This document shows positions 37,260 through 45,569 of a stretch of 64,000 nucleotides of DNA, in pieces; position 1 is the first letter of the stretch, and each line of letters starts with the position of its first letter. Origin of the DNA: Actinotalea sp. JY-7876 (lineage in GTDB: Bacteria; Actinomycetota; Actinomycetes; Actinomycetales; Cellulomonadaceae); contig NZ_CP059493.1 in NCBI RefSeq assembly GCF_014042015.1, positions 434,001-498,000 on the forward strand, in the 5' to 3' direction. Both the position numbers and the translations under genes were made by a program. The notes beneath the pieces were generated by a model. That model did no database searches. It was not told the DNA's origin and saw only the letters and a list, made by a program, of their open reading frames with translations.

Positions 37260-38478
37260 GGGCCGGGCGGTCCGCGCGGCCCTGCCCGGCCGCCCGGGCG
37301 CGGCGCTGGACCCGCATGCGCCCGACGCCCGCCTCATCGCCGAGGTCCGCCGGCGGGCGGCCGGGGGCACCGCCCCGGCGCGGGAGACGGTCGCGGCGAT
37401 CGTGCGCGACCGCGGCGCCGTGCTGGGCAGCGCCGACCTGGACGCGCTCGTCGCGGCCGTGGGCGCCGAGGTGGGCGGCGCCGGTCCGCTGCAGCCGCTC
37501 CTGGACGCACCCGACGTCACGGACGTCCTGGTCAACGGCCCGCGCGACGTGTGGGTCGACCGCGGGCGGGGTCTCGAGCGCACCGGCCTCGACCTCGGGG
37601 ACGCGTCGCGCGTCCGCGCCCTCGCCGTCCGGCTCGCCGCGGCGGGTGGGCAGCGCCTCGACGACGCGGCGCCCGTGGTCGACGCGCGCCTGCCCGACGG
37701 GACGCGCCTGCACGCCGTGCTGCCACCGGTCGCGCCCGACGGTGCCCTGCTGTCCCTGCGCGTCCTGCGCCGCACGTCGTTCTCGCTCGAGGAGCTGGTC
37801 GCGTCGGGGACCGTGGCGGCGGAGGTCGCCCCCGTCCTGCGCGCGCTCGTGGCGTCCCGGGCGAACGTCCTCGTCTCCGGCGCGACGGGGACGGGCAAGA
37901 CGACGCTCCTGGCATCGCTCCTCGGGCTGGTCCCGCACGACGAGCGCGTCGTCGTCATCGAGGAGGTCGGGGAGCTGGCGCCTCGGCACCCCCACGTCGT
38001 CCGCCTCGCGGCCCGGCGCCCGAACGTCGAGGGCGCGGGCGAGGTGGACCTGGCGGCGCTGGTGCGGCACGCGCTGCGGATGCGGCCCGACCGCATCGTC
38101 CTGGGGGAGTGCCGGGGTGCCGAGGTGCGCGAGGTGCTCACGGCGCTCAACACGGGCCACGACGGCGGCTGGGCGACGGTGCACGCCAACGGCGTGCGCG
38201 ACGTCCCGGCGCGGCTCGAGGCGCTGGGGGCGCTCGCCGGCCTCGGACCGGAGGCGCTCGCGGCGCAGGCCGCGGGCGCGCTCGACGCGGTCGTGCACCT
38301 GCGGCGCACGGACGGTCGTCGGCGGGTCGCGGAGATCGGGGCGATCGCGCTCGGCCGACGCCTCGTCGTCGAGCCGGTGCTCGAGTCCGGGCCCGACGGC
38401 GCCGTCCGGTACGGACCGGGCTGGCCGGCGCTCGCGGCCCGCTGCGGCCTGGCGACCTGCGCCGGGGGCGCACGATGA
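37252..38478 (+). CDS. tadA: TadA/CpaF-type secretion ATPase
   Basis: A 408-residue type II/IV secretion ATPase. It has the N-terminal domain segment PLLDAPDVTDVLVNGP, Walker A SGATGTGKTTLLASLL, the Asp box region VVVIEEVGELAP, Walker B RPDRIVLGECRGAEV, and the His box GHDGGWATVHAN. It powers assembly of Flp/Tad pili. It overlaps both neighbours (8 bp upstream, ATGA downstream), so the cluster is one operon. Confidence 0.93.
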   Translation: MPEGRAVRAALPGRPGAALDPHAPDARLIAEVRRRAAGGTAPARETVAAIVRDRGAVLGSADLDALVAAVGAEVGGAGPLQPLLDAPDVTDVLVNGPRDVWVDRGRGLERTGLDLGDASRVRALAVRLAAAGGQRLDDAAPVVDARLPDGTRLHAVLPPVAPDGALLSLRVLRRTSFSLEELVASGTVAAEVAPVLRALVASRANVLVSGATGTGKTTLLASLLGLVPHDERVVVIEEVGELAPRHPHVVRLAARRPNVEGAGEVDLAALVRHALRMRPDRIVLGECRGAEVREVLTALNTGHDGGWATVHANGVRDVPARLEALGALAGLGPEALAAQAAGALDAVVHLRRTDGRRRVAEIGAIALGRRLVVEPVLESGPDGAVRYGPGWPALAARCGLATCAGGAR

Positions 38479-39068
38479 GCCGCGCCACGGCGCTGCGGCC
38501 GGCGCGCGCCCGGCGCCGGCGGCCGCGGCGGTCGTGGTGGCGGCGCGGTCGTCGGCCCGCACCCGGCTCGGCTGCCGAGCTGGACGACCTGGTGGCCGCC
38601 GTGACCGGCGTCGCGGCCGCCCTGCGCAGCGGCGCGCTGCCGGCGCAGGCGTGGCGGCGGGCCGGGGTGCTCGCCCCCGACGGCGCCCCCGAGCCCGCCG
38701 ATCTCGCGCGCCGGTGGCCGGGACGCCCGGCGGCGGTGGCGACCCTGGTGGCCGCCACGCGGCTCACCGCGACCCTCGGTGCCGCACCCGCGACCGTCCT
38801 CGACCAGGTCGCGGCGTCGCTGGCCCGCGAGGGCGAGGCGGCCGGTCAGCGGCGCGCAGCCCTCGCCGGCCCGCTCGCGACCGCGCGGCTGCTCGCCTGG
38901 CTGCCCGCCGTCGGTCCGGTGCTCGGCCTGGTGCTCGGCGCCGACCCGGTGGGCGTGCTGCTCGACGGTCGCGGCGGCACGGCACTCCTCGTCGCGGGCC
39001 TGCTCCTGGTCCTGGGCGGCCGACGCTGGACCGCGCGGCTCCTCGCCGACGCGCAGGACCAGGGGTGA
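38475..39068 (+). CDS. TadB-like membrane protein (short form)
   Basis: A 197-residue protein. An Arg-rich N-terminus is followed by a helical cytoplasmic stretch with ELDDLVAAVTGVAAALRSG (the T2SS-F type region) and two C-terminal membrane helices (about residues 137-160 and 168-185). It is about two thirds the length of proteobacterial TadB, as usual in actinobacterial tad loci. The start ATG overlaps the tadA stop. Confidence 0.75.
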   Translation: MSRATALRPARARRRRPRRSWWRRGRRPAPGSAAELDDLVAAVTGVAAALRSGALPAQAWRRAGVLAPDGAPEPADLARRWPGRPAAVATLVAATRLTATLGAAPATVLDQVAASLAREGEAAGQRRAALAGPLATARLLAWLPAVGPVLGLVLGADPVGVLLDGRGGTALLVAGLLLVLGGRRWTARLLADAQDQG

Positions 39069-39637
39069 GCCGGGCGCAGCGGCTCGGCCGCGCGGGTGGT
39101 GCGGGCGGTGCGACCGGCAACCTCGGCGGGGCCCAGGACCTCCGCGGGGCCCAGGACTGCCCGGACCTGGCCACCGTGCTGGACCTGGTGGCCGCGGCCT
39201 GTGCCGCCGGGGCCGGCGTGCCGGCGGCGCTCGTCGCGGTCGGCGCGGCGCTGCCCGGGGACCGGGGCCGGCTGCTGGTGCGCGCGGGTGGCGCCCTCGC
39301 GCTGGGCGCGGCGTGGGACGAGGCGTGGCAGAGCGCACGGGAGGGCCCCGTCGCCGACGGCCCCGGCGCCGGTGACCCTGGTGCCGGTGACCCCGGTGCC
39401 GACGTGATCGCCGACGCCCTTCGCGCGTCGTGGGAGACGGGCGCCGCGCCCGGGCCCGCGCTGCAGGCGGCCGCGCGCACGGCCCGGCGTGAGCGGCACG
39501 CGCGCGCCATGGAGGCGGCGGGGCGGCTCGGCGTGCGCCTCGTGCTGCCGCTGGGCCTGTGCTACCTGCCGGCGTTCGTCCTGGTGGGGCTCGTGCCGGT
39601 GCTGGTCTCGATGGCGTCGGGCGGGCTCAGCCGGTGA
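39065..39637 (+). CDS. TadC-like membrane protein (short form)
   Basis: A 190-residue platform protein. The cytoplasmic part holds the T2SS-F-like segment DLATVLDLVAAACAAGAGVPAAL and WETGAAPGPALQAAARTARRERHARAMEAAGRLGVRLVLPLGLCYLPAF, followed by a terminal membrane helix. A GAGDP repeat from duplicated 15-bp units lies mid-protein (39365-39402). The GTG overlaps the TadB-like stop (GTGA). Confidence 0.75.
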   Translation: MSRAQRLGRAGGAGGATGNLGGAQDLRGAQDCPDLATVLDLVAAACAAGAGVPAALVAVGAALPGDRGRLLVRAGGALALGAAWDEAWQSAREGPVADGPGAGDPGAGDPGADVIADALRASWETGAAPGPALQAAARTARRERHARAMEAAGRLGVRLVLPLGLCYLPAFVLVGLVPVLVSMASGGLSR

Positions 39638-39779
39638 GCGTCCACAGGTCCTCGGGCCGGACGGTCGTCCACCGGCCCTCGGGTCCCCGACCCCGGCCCG
39701 GCCCGCGCGGCGCGACCGTGGGCGGGCGCCGCACGGCGCACCCGGTGCCCGCGCGACGGGCCTGACGAGAGGTGGATCC

Positions 39780-40031
39780 ATGACCATGACGACACCAGCA
39801 CCCGGGACGGAGGTCGCGCGCGCGCCGGCAGCGGTCGTCACGCGACGGCGCCGCGCCGTGGACCGCGTGCGCGCCGGCCTCGGCGTCCGTGACGCGGGGA
39901 TGGCGACGGCCGAGTACGCGATCGTGACGGTCGCGGCCGCGGGCTTCGCCGGCCTGCTCCTGCTGATCCTGCGCAGCGAGGAGGTCCGGGGCCTCCTCCT
40001 GGGCATCGTCCGCGGCGCGCTGTCGGTGTGA
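39780..40031 (+). CDS. DUF4244 Flp-pilin-like small protein
   Basis: An 83-residue protein with a basic N-terminus, the processing-site-like GMATAEYA motif (about residues 41-48) and one hydrophobic helix (TVAAAGFAGLLLLIL). This is the layout of Flp pilins and actinobacterial DUF4244 (Rv3656c-like) proteins, cut by a prepilin peptidase before the Glu/Tyr motif. GAGAGGTGG lies before the ATG. A 142-bp gap from the TadC-like gene makes it the start of a sub-unit of the operon. It is the likely pilus subunit. Confidence 0.8.
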   Translation: MTMTTPAPGTEVARAPAAVVTRRRRAVDRVRAGLGVRDAGMATAEYAIVTVAAAGFAGLLLLILRSEEVRGLLLGIVRGALSV

Positions 40032-40381
40032 GCGTCCGGCCCGGGCCCCGCGACCGGGGAGCGGTGACCGCGGAGCTCGCGCTCGCGCTCCCCGCCGTCG
40101 TCCTCGTGCTCGCGGCGCTCCTGGTGACGGCGTCCGTCGCCGCGGGGCAGCTGCGGTGCGCGGAGGGGGCCCGGGCCGGTGCGCGCCTCGCCGCCCTGGG
40201 CGAGCCGGACGCGACCGTCGCCGACGTCGCACGCCGGGTCGCCGGCGAGGGCGCCCGCGTCGGCGTGGCGCGGGACGGCACGTGGGCCGAGGTGACCGTG
40301 GCGGCGGACGGCCCCGCCGCCTGGTTCACGGGCGGGGCGGTCGCCGTGTCCGCGACGGCGACCGCGTGGGTCGAGCCGTGA
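40028..40381 (+). CDS. TadE-like pseudopilin
   Basis: A 117-residue protein with the TadE motif RGAVTAELALALPAVVLVLAALLV (prepilin-like cleavage region plus hydrophobic helix) and an outer beta-rich domain containing RCAEGARAGARLAALGE. The GTG overlaps the DUF4244 stop (GTGA). By family it is a minor pilin of the Tad apparatus. Confidence 0.82.
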   Translation: MSVRPGPRDRGAVTAELALALPAVVLVLAALLVTASVAAGQLRCAEGARAGARLAALGEPDATVADVARRVAGEGARVGVARDGTWAEVTVAADGPAAWFTGGAVAVSATATAWVEP

Positions 40382-40767
40382 GCCGGCGGGTCGGGCCGCG
40401 CGGCGACGATCGCGGCGCGGGCACCGTGCTGGTGCTCGCCCTCGTGGGCGTCGTCGTGCTGCTGTGCGGGGCGCTCGGGGTGCTGGTCGGCGGCCAGCGC
40501 GAGCGCCAGGCCGCACGGACCGCGGCGGACCTCGCCGCGCTCGCGGCGGCCGAGGCGGTCGTCCTGCCCGACGGCGTGACGGACGCGACCGGGGGCGGCC
40601 GGGACGACGCGTGCGCGCGCGCCGGGCAGGTGGCCGCGCGCAACGGCGCCCGCGCGAGCCGGTGCGTCGTCTCCGGGCGCGTCGTGGAGGTGACCGTCGT
40701 GCGGGCCGGTCCGTGGCGGGCCGCCGCGACGGCGTGGGCCGGGCCGGCTTCCGAGCGGGACGGGTCA
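40378..40767 (+). CDS. TadE-like protein of the helicase/secretion neighbourhood, no stop codon at the expected end
   Basis: The family (Rv3654c-like) is recognisable: RGAGTVLVLALVGVVVLL hydrophobic helix, RQAARTAADLAALAAAEAV, two Cys (DACARAGQ, SRCVV) and the usual C-terminal AATAWAGP. GTG overlaps the upstream stop (GTGA). Homology runs out at about 40750, but the frame has no stop until 43491, and no frame has one before 40952. The end given is therefore the end of recognisable sequence and not a stop. Either the sequence carries a frameshift or the gene truly overlaps the convergent helicase gene. Confidence 0.6.
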
Positions 40768-43254
40768 GCCGACGGCGTCCTCGCCCTCGTGGGCGAGGAC
40801 CGCGTCGAGCAGCCGGATCGCGCCGGCCTTGTCCAGGGGGTTGTTGCCGTTGCCGCACTTGGGCGACTGCACGCACGCCGGGCAGCCGGCGCCGCACGCG
40901 CACCCCGCGATGGCGTCCCGCGTGGCACGGAGCCACGCCGCGCCGAGGTGGTAGCCGCGCTCGGCGAAGCCGGCGCCGCCCGGGTAGGCGTCGTAGACGA
41001 AGACCGTCGCCACCTCGGTGTCCACGTGCAGGGCCGTGGACACCCCGCCGAGGTCCCAGCGGTCGCACGTCGCGAGCAGCGGCAGGAGCCCGATCGACGC
41101 GTGCTCGGCCGCGTGCAGCGACCCGGGGACGTCGCCGTCGTCCAGCTGCGCCTCCGCGAGCAGCGACGCCGGCGCCGTCCACCACACGGCGGTCGTCGAG
41201 AGCGTGCGCGCCGGGAGGTCGAGCACGTCCCCGCCGACCGGGACGAGGTCCGGCAGCCGGCGCTTCTGGTAGCTGATGACCTGCGTCGTGACGTCGACGG
41301 GCCCGAACCCCCAGCGCACCGGACCGGCCTGCCGTTCCTGGCGGACGCCCCGGATCTCGATCGACGTGAGGAAGCGCGACCAGGTCCCGTAGTCGACCCG
41401 CTTCGGGTGGACGACCGCCACCGACGCCTCGAGGTCGAGCTCGTCCACCACGTACGTCGCGCCCTGGTGCACGTAGACGGCGCCGGGGTGGACGCTGGCG
41501 TCGGCCGAGCCCGCGTCGACGGTGCCCAGCAGCCGCCCCGTGCCCTCCTCCACCACCCGGACCGGCTCGCCGCCCGAGCCACGCAGGTCGGTCAGCCGGG
41601 AGGCCGGGTCCGCGTGGGTCCAGTACCAGCCGGAGCTGCGGCGGCGCAGGGCCCCGCGCGCGACCAGCACGTCGAGCAGCTCCGCCGTGCCGGGGCCGAA
41701 CAGCGCGACGTCGTCGGAGCGCAGCGGCAGCTCCGCGGCCGCGGCGCACAGGTGCGGCGCGAGCACGTAGGGGTTCGTCGGGTCGAACACGGTGGCCTCG
41801 ACGGGCGTGGCGAAGATCGCCTCCGGGTGGTTCACCAGGTAGGTGTCGAGCGGGTCCTCGCGCGCCACGAGGGCGACCAGGCCGTCGGCCCCCGCACGCC
41901 CGGCGCGGCCCGCCTGCTGCCAGAGCGAGACCCGCGTGCCGGGCCAGCCGGCGATGAGCACGGCGTCGAGCCCCGAGATGTCCACGCCGAGCTCCAGCGC
42001 GTTCGTCGTCGCCAGGGCGCGCAGCGTGCCGTCGCGGATCGCCCGCTCCAGCTCGCGGCGCTCCTCGGGCAGGTAGCCGCCGCGGTACGCCGCGACGGCC
42101 GCACCCAGCCCCGGCCGGACGCTCTCGAGGTGGCGCTGCGTGGACGCGGCCACGGACTCCGCCCCGCGGCGCGAGCGCGTGAAGGCCAGCGTCCGGGCGC
42201 CCGCGACCGTGAGGTCCGCGAGCAGGTCCGCGACCTCCGCGGTCGCCGTGCGGTGCGTGGGCTGGGTGGGCGCGTCGTCGCGCGGCGCGTCGGGGGAGTC
42301 CGCGGGGGCGAGGGTCGGGTCGAGCCCCGCCATCACGGGTGGCTGCCACAGCGCGAACGTCTTGGTGCCCCGCGGCGAGGCGTCGTCCGTCACGGCGACG
42401 ACGCCGCTCGGGTCCACGCCGAGCAGCCGGGCCGCGCTCTGCGCCGGGTCGGACGTCGTCGCCGACGCCAGCACGACGGTCGGCTGGGCGCCGTGGTGCG
42501 CGGCCAGCCGGCGCAGCCGGCGGAGCACGGCCGCGACGTGCGCGCCGAAGACGCCGCGGAACGCGTGGCTCTCGTCGACGACCACGTACCGCAGGTCGCG
42601 CAGCAGCCGGGTCCAGCGGCGGTGGCCGGGCAGGAGCGCGAAGTGCAGGAAGTCGGGGTTGGTCAGCACGACGTCGGCGTGGTCCTGGACCCACCGGCGC
42701 TCGGTCACGTCCGTGTCGCCGTCGCAGGTCGCGACGCGCAGGTCGCGCGTGCCGGCCGCGGCCAGGAGGCGCTCGAGCCCCGCGAGCTGGTCCGCGGCGA
42801 GGGCCTTGGTCGGGCACAGGTACAGGACCGTGCCGCGCCGCGTGGTGCCGGGCAGGACCGTTCGGGGACGGGGACGGGGGCCGGCCGCACCCGCCGGCGC
42901 GCCGCCCGCGCCGTCACCCGAGGCGTCGTCGGGCACGGGGCGGCGCGGCGCGTGCCGCACCGCGGTCAGCGCCGGGAGCCAGAACGCGAGCGACTTGCCG
43001 GAACCCGTCGAGGTCGCCAGGACGGTGTGCCGACCCGACCACGCCGCCTCGGCCGCCTCCACCTGGTGCGCCCACGGCCGGTCCACCCCGAGCGTGCGGT
43101 ACCCCGCGACGAGCTCGGGGTCGGCCCACGTCGGCCAGGGCGCGCGGCGCCCGGGGCGTGCCGGCAGCCGCTCGACGTGGGTGACGCGGTCCGCGCGCCT
43201 GCCGCCGGCCAGCAGCACGCTCAGCAGGGCGTCGCCGCCGGTGACCTCGTCCAC
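40765..43254 (-). CDS. DEAD/DEAH-box helicase with DUF1998 zinc module, MrfA/YprA-like
   Basis: An 829-residue superfamily 2 helicase. It has Walker A ATSTGSGKSLAF, YLCPTKALAADQ, Walker B VVVDESHAF, motif III SATTSDP, and the second RecA domain with TRSRRGAE, TTNALELGVDISGLD and QQAGRAGRAG. The C-terminal cysteine cluster CACGAGCPACVQSPKC is the DUF1998 zinc module. Bacillus MrfA, of this architecture, helps repair mitomycin DNA damage. The start is the GTG at 43254, 6 nt after CACGAT; the ATG at 43287 lies upstream of that element. The tad neighbourhood is conserved, but a joint role is unproven. Confidence 0.9.
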   Translation of the reverse strand: MDEVTGGDALLSVLLAGGRRADRVTHVERLPARPGRRAPWPTWADPELVAGYRTLGVDRPWAHQVEAAEAAWSGRHTVLATSTGSGKSLAFWLPALTAVRHAPRRPVPDDASGDGAGGAPAGAAGPRPRPRTVLPGTTRRGTVLYLCPTKALAADQLAGLERLLAAAGTRDLRVATCDGDTDVTERRWVQDHADVVLTNPDFLHFALLPGHRRWTRLLRDLRYVVVDESHAFRGVFGAHVAAVLRRLRRLAAHHGAQPTVVLASATTSDPAQSAARLLGVDPSGVVAVTDDASPRGTKTFALWQPPVMAGLDPTLAPADSPDAPRDDAPTQPTHRTATAEVADLLADLTVAGARTLAFTRSRRGAESVAASTQRHLESVRPGLGAAVAAYRGGYLPEERRELERAIRDGTLRALATTNALELGVDISGLDAVLIAGWPGTRVSLWQQAGRAGRAGADGLVALVAREDPLDTYLVNHPEAIFATPVEATVFDPTNPYVLAPHLCAAAAELPLRSDDVALFGPGTAELLDVLVARGALRRRSSGWYWTHADPASRLTDLRGSGGEPVRVVEEGTGRLLGTVDAGSADASVHPGAVYVHQGATYVVDELDLEASVAVVHPKRVDYGTWSRFLTSIEIRGVRQERQAGPVRWGFGPVDVTTQVISYQKRRLPDLVPVGGDVLDLPARTLSTTAVWWTAPASLLAEAQLDDGDVPGSLHAAEHASIGLLPLLATCDRWDLGGVSTALHVDTEVATVFVYDAYPGGAGFAERGYHLGAAWLRATRDAIAGCACGAGCPACVQSPKCGNGNNPLDKAGAIRLLDAVLAHEGEDAVG

Positions 43255-43260
43255 CGGGTG

Positions 43261-43266
43261 ATCGTG
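43261..43266 (-). promoter_or_regulatory. -10 element CACGAT, leaderless promoter of the helicase gene
   Basis: CACGAT on the minus strand ends 6 nt before the GTG at 43254. Confidence 0.55.
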
Positions 43267-43290
43267 CCATCGGGGCCGGACATCCACGGT

Positions 43291-43308
43291 CCGCGGACGC
43301 GTCCGCGG
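43291..43308. promoter_or_regulatory. Perfect 18-bp palindrome in the helicase-bldG divergent region
   Basis: CCGCGGACGCGTCCGCGG is a perfect palindrome between the helicase -10 (43261-43266) and a TACGAT -10 for the STAS gene (43325-43330). It covers about -34 to -17 relative to that -10, a typical operator position. Function unproven. Confidence 0.4.
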
Positions 43309-43324
43309 CGCCTCCGGCGGGGGA

Positions 43325-43330
43325 TACGAT
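43325..43330 (+). promoter_or_regulatory. -10 element TACGAT upstream of the STAS gene
   Basis: It would start a leader of about 165 nt before the GTG at 43503. That leader contains a possible 36-codon ORF (43381-43491) without a ribosome site, which I do not call as a gene. Confidence 0.4.
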
Positions 43331-43502
43331 CTTGCTCGCGGCGGGGTGGCGTCCGCCGGTGGTGGGCGTGTTCTGTTTCAATGAGCGCTCCGCCCGCACG
43401 CGCGCGTCTCGGTGAGCGCGCCGGGCGGACGTGGCCCAGGATGGGTGCGGCCGCCGGAGGGCGGCCGGTTCCGCAGGACGTCGAGCTGTGAAGGAGACCG
43501 GT

Positions 43503-43838
43503 GTGGACGTGTCCGTCACGAGTCGCGCGAGCGGCGACCGGACCGTGGTCGACGTCACGGGGGAGATCGACGTCTACACGGCCCCGGTGCTGCGCGAGGA
43601 GCTCGCCTCCCTCATCGACGCGGAGAAGACCGACATCCTCGTGAACCTCACGGGCGTCCGGTTCATGGACTCCACGGGCCTGGGTGTCCTCGTCGGTGCC
43701 CTGAAGAAGGTGCGCACCGTCGGCGGCGACCTCCAGCTCGTCATCGACCAGGAGAAGATCCTCAAGGTCTTCCGCATCACCGCGCTCACGCAGGTCTTCA
43801 CGATCCACTCGTCGCTCGACGAGGCGCTCCAGGGCTGA
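43503..43838 (+). CDS. bldG: STAS-domain anti-sigma factor antagonist, BldG-like
   Basis: A 111-residue STAS protein (anti-anti-sigma factor). The phosphorylation loop VRFMDSTGLGVLVGALK places the Ser at residue 57, the same number as the phosphorylated Ser of Streptomyces BldG. BldG also lies beside a helicase/tad/topA region (SCO3549), so synteny agrees. It would release a sigma factor by binding its anti-sigma kinase when unphosphorylated. Unlike Streptomyces, no anti-sigma kinase gene follows; a terminator comes 34 bp after the stop. AAGGAGA upstream supports the GTG at 43503. Confidence 0.85.
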   Translation: MDVSVTSRASGDRTVVDVTGEIDVYTAPVLREELASLIDAEKTDILVNLTGVRFMDSTGLGVLVGALKKVRTVGGDLQLVIDQEKILKVFRITALTQVFTIHSSLDEALQG

Positions 43839-43872
43839 GCGCCCGGCGCCGACGCAGACGCAGCAGACGCCG

Positions 43873-43906
43873 AACGGCCGGTCCCCCGAGCGGGGGACCG
43901 GCCGTT
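43873..43906. terminator. Symmetric terminator between bldG and the SDR gene
   Basis: A perfect 15-bp stem (AACGGCCGGTCCCCC with GGGGGACCGGCCGTT) has a 4-nt GAGC loop, between convergent genes. Confidence 0.85.
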
Positions 43907-43942
43907 GTGCGTCGGTCGCTGACCAGGTCAGGGCGGCTCAGC

Positions 43943-44839
43943 TCACGGCAGCGGCTTGCCGCCCGTCACGCCGATGCGCTCGCCACTGATGTAGCTGGAC
44001 TCCTGCGAGGCGAAGAAGACGAAGGCGGGAGCCAGCTCGGCCGGCTGTCCGGCGCGCCCCATCGGGGTGTCCGCGCCGAACTGCTCGACCTTCTCGGCAT
44101 CCATCGTGGCGGGGATGAGCGGCGTCCAGATGGGCCCGGGTGCGACGGCGTTGACCCGGATGCCCTGCTCCGCGAGCTGCTGCGCGAGCCCCTTGGTGAA
44201 GTTGAGGATGCCCGCCTTGGTCGTCGCGTAGTCGAGCAGCTGCGGGCTCGGCTGGTACCCCTGGATGGAGGCCGTGTTGATGATGCTCGCGCCCTCCTGC
44301 ATGTGGGCGAGCGCGGCCTTGGTCAGCCAGAACATCGCGTAGATGTTGGTCTTCATCACGCGGTCGAGCTGCTCGGTCGTGATGTCGAAGATCCCGTTCT
44401 CCTGCGCCATCTGGTACGCCGCGTTGTTCACCAGGACGTCGATGCCGCCGAGCTCGGCCACCGCCTGGTCCACGATCGCCTGGCACTGCTCCTCGCTGCG
44501 GATGTCACCCGGTGCGAGCACCGCCGTGCGGCCCGCGTCACGCACGTGCTGCGCCGTGATCTCGGCGTCCTCCTGCTCCTCGGGCAGGTAGGAGATGAGG
44601 ACGTCGGCGCCCTCGCGCGCGAACGCGATGGCCACGGCCCGGCCGATCCCGGAGTCGCCGCCGGTGATGACCGCCCGCTTGCCCTCGAGCTTGCCCGAGC
44701 CGACGTAGGAGTCCTCGCCGTGGTCGGGCTGCTGCTCCATGTCGGACGTCTCGCCCGGGTGGTCGATCTTCTGCGCGGTCTGCTCCTCGGGGCGCCGGAA
44801 CTGCTCGGTGGGGTCCTGCGGGGTGTGCTGGTCGCTCAT
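43943..44839 (-). CDS. Short-chain dehydrogenase/reductase with N-terminal extension (YhdG/GsiB-type stress SDR)
   Basis: A 298-residue SDR. A hydrophilic extension of about 50 residues (MSDQHTPQDPTEQFRRPEEQ) precedes the Rossmann domain. Motifs are TGGDSGIGRAVA for cofactor binding, LVNNAAYQ, a Ser in INTASIQGY, and catalytic YATTK. The long N-terminus and EEQTAQKIDHPG-type start match the general-stress/glucose-dehydrogenase-like SDRs of Bacillus and actinobacteria; the substrate is unknown. GAGGGAGC precedes the ATG. The HAD gene lies 37 bp upstream on the same strand. Confidence 0.88.
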   Translation of the reverse strand: MSDQHTPQDPTEQFRRPEEQTAQKIDHPGETSDMEQQPDHGEDSYVGSGKLEGKRAVITGGDSGIGRAVAIAFAREGADVLISYLPEEQEDAEITAQHVRDAGRTAVLAPGDIRSEEQCQAIVDQAVAELGGIDVLVNNAAYQMAQENGIFDITTEQLDRVMKTNIYAMFWLTKAALAHMQEGASIINTASIQGYQPSPQLLDYATTKAGILNFTKGLAQQLAEQGIRVNAVAPGPIWTPLIPATMDAEKVEQFGADTPMGRAGQPAELAPAFVFFASQESSYISGERIGVTGGKPLP

Positions 44840-44876
44840 GGTGCTCCCTCGGTGGTGGTGGGGCGGGATGGAGGTG

Positions 44877-45563
44877 TCAGTCGGTCGTCCAGGTGGTGGT
44901 GAGCGGGCTCTCGTCCAGGTGCGCGAGCAGGTCGGCGACGTCGTCGTAGACCTCGACCGCGCCCGCGGACCGCAGCTCCGCGCGCGACGTGCCGCCGGAG
45001 AGCAGCCCGACGCACGGCACTCCGGCGCGCGCGGCGGCCTGCACGTCCCACACCGAGTCGCCGACCATCACGGCCCGCTCGGCGGGCACGGCGGCGGCGT
45101 CGAGCGCGGCCTGCACGAGGTCGGGCTCCGGCTTCGCCTCGTCGACGTCCTGGTCGGACGTGATGCCGGCGACGACGTCGTCCAGGTCGAGCGTGGCGCG
45201 CAGCTTCTCGAGCTCGTCGGGCGCGGCCGATGTCGCCAGCACGGCGGCGGCCCCCCGGTCGGCGATCGCGCGCACGAGGTCGCGGGCGCCGTCGAACGGG
45301 CGGAGCAGGGGCGCGAGCTCCGCGTAGTACGCGGAGTGGCGCTCGCGCACGTCGTCGCCGAGCGTCTCCGCGTCCTCGTCCCCGAGGATCTCGGCGACGA
45401 GGAGGTCGGAGCCCATGCCGATGCAGCGGTGCACGCGCCACGCGTCGGCGGGGCGGCCGACGTCGGCGAACGCACGCACCCAGGCGTGGACGTGCAGGAA
45501 GTTGGAGTCGACGAGCGTGCCGTCGATGTCGAGCAGCACGGCACCGGGAGCGTGGGAGGTCAC
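44877..45563 (-). CDS. HAD-superfamily hydrolase (phosphoglycolate phosphatase-like)
   Basis: A 228-residue HAD hydrolase. Motif I is LLDIDGTLVDSN, motif II VLATSAAPDE, motif III Lys in EAKPEPDL, and motif IV VMVGDSVWDVQAA. A C1-type helical cap lies between motifs I and II. It dephosphorylates a small metabolite; the exact substrate is not visible. The GTG start lies 6 nt after TAGGAC. It is probably co-transcribed with the downstream SDR. Confidence 0.87.
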   Translation of the reverse strand: MTSHAPGAVLLDIDGTLVDSNFLHVHAWVRAFADVGRPADAWRVHRCIGMGSDLLVAEILGDEDAETLGDDVRERHSAYYAELAPLLRPFDGARDLVRAIADRGAAAVLATSAAPDELEKLRATLDLDDVVAGITSDQDVDEAKPEPDLVQAALDAAAVPAERAVMVGDSVWDVQAAARAGVPCVGLLSGGTSRAELRSAGAVEVYDDVADLLAHLDESPLTTTWTTD

Positions 45564-45569
45564 CCCACA

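Noticed and set aside
40768-43491. Read-through of the TadE-like frame to 43491 as one 1037-residue protein
   Set aside because: Everything after about 40767 is antisense to the well-supported helicase and has no family resemblance. Only the first part is a gene.
43381-43491. A 36-codon ORF just upstream of bldG
   Set aside because: No ribosome site. It is the in-frame tail of a much longer spurious open frame. It could be a leader ORF, but the evidence is too thin.
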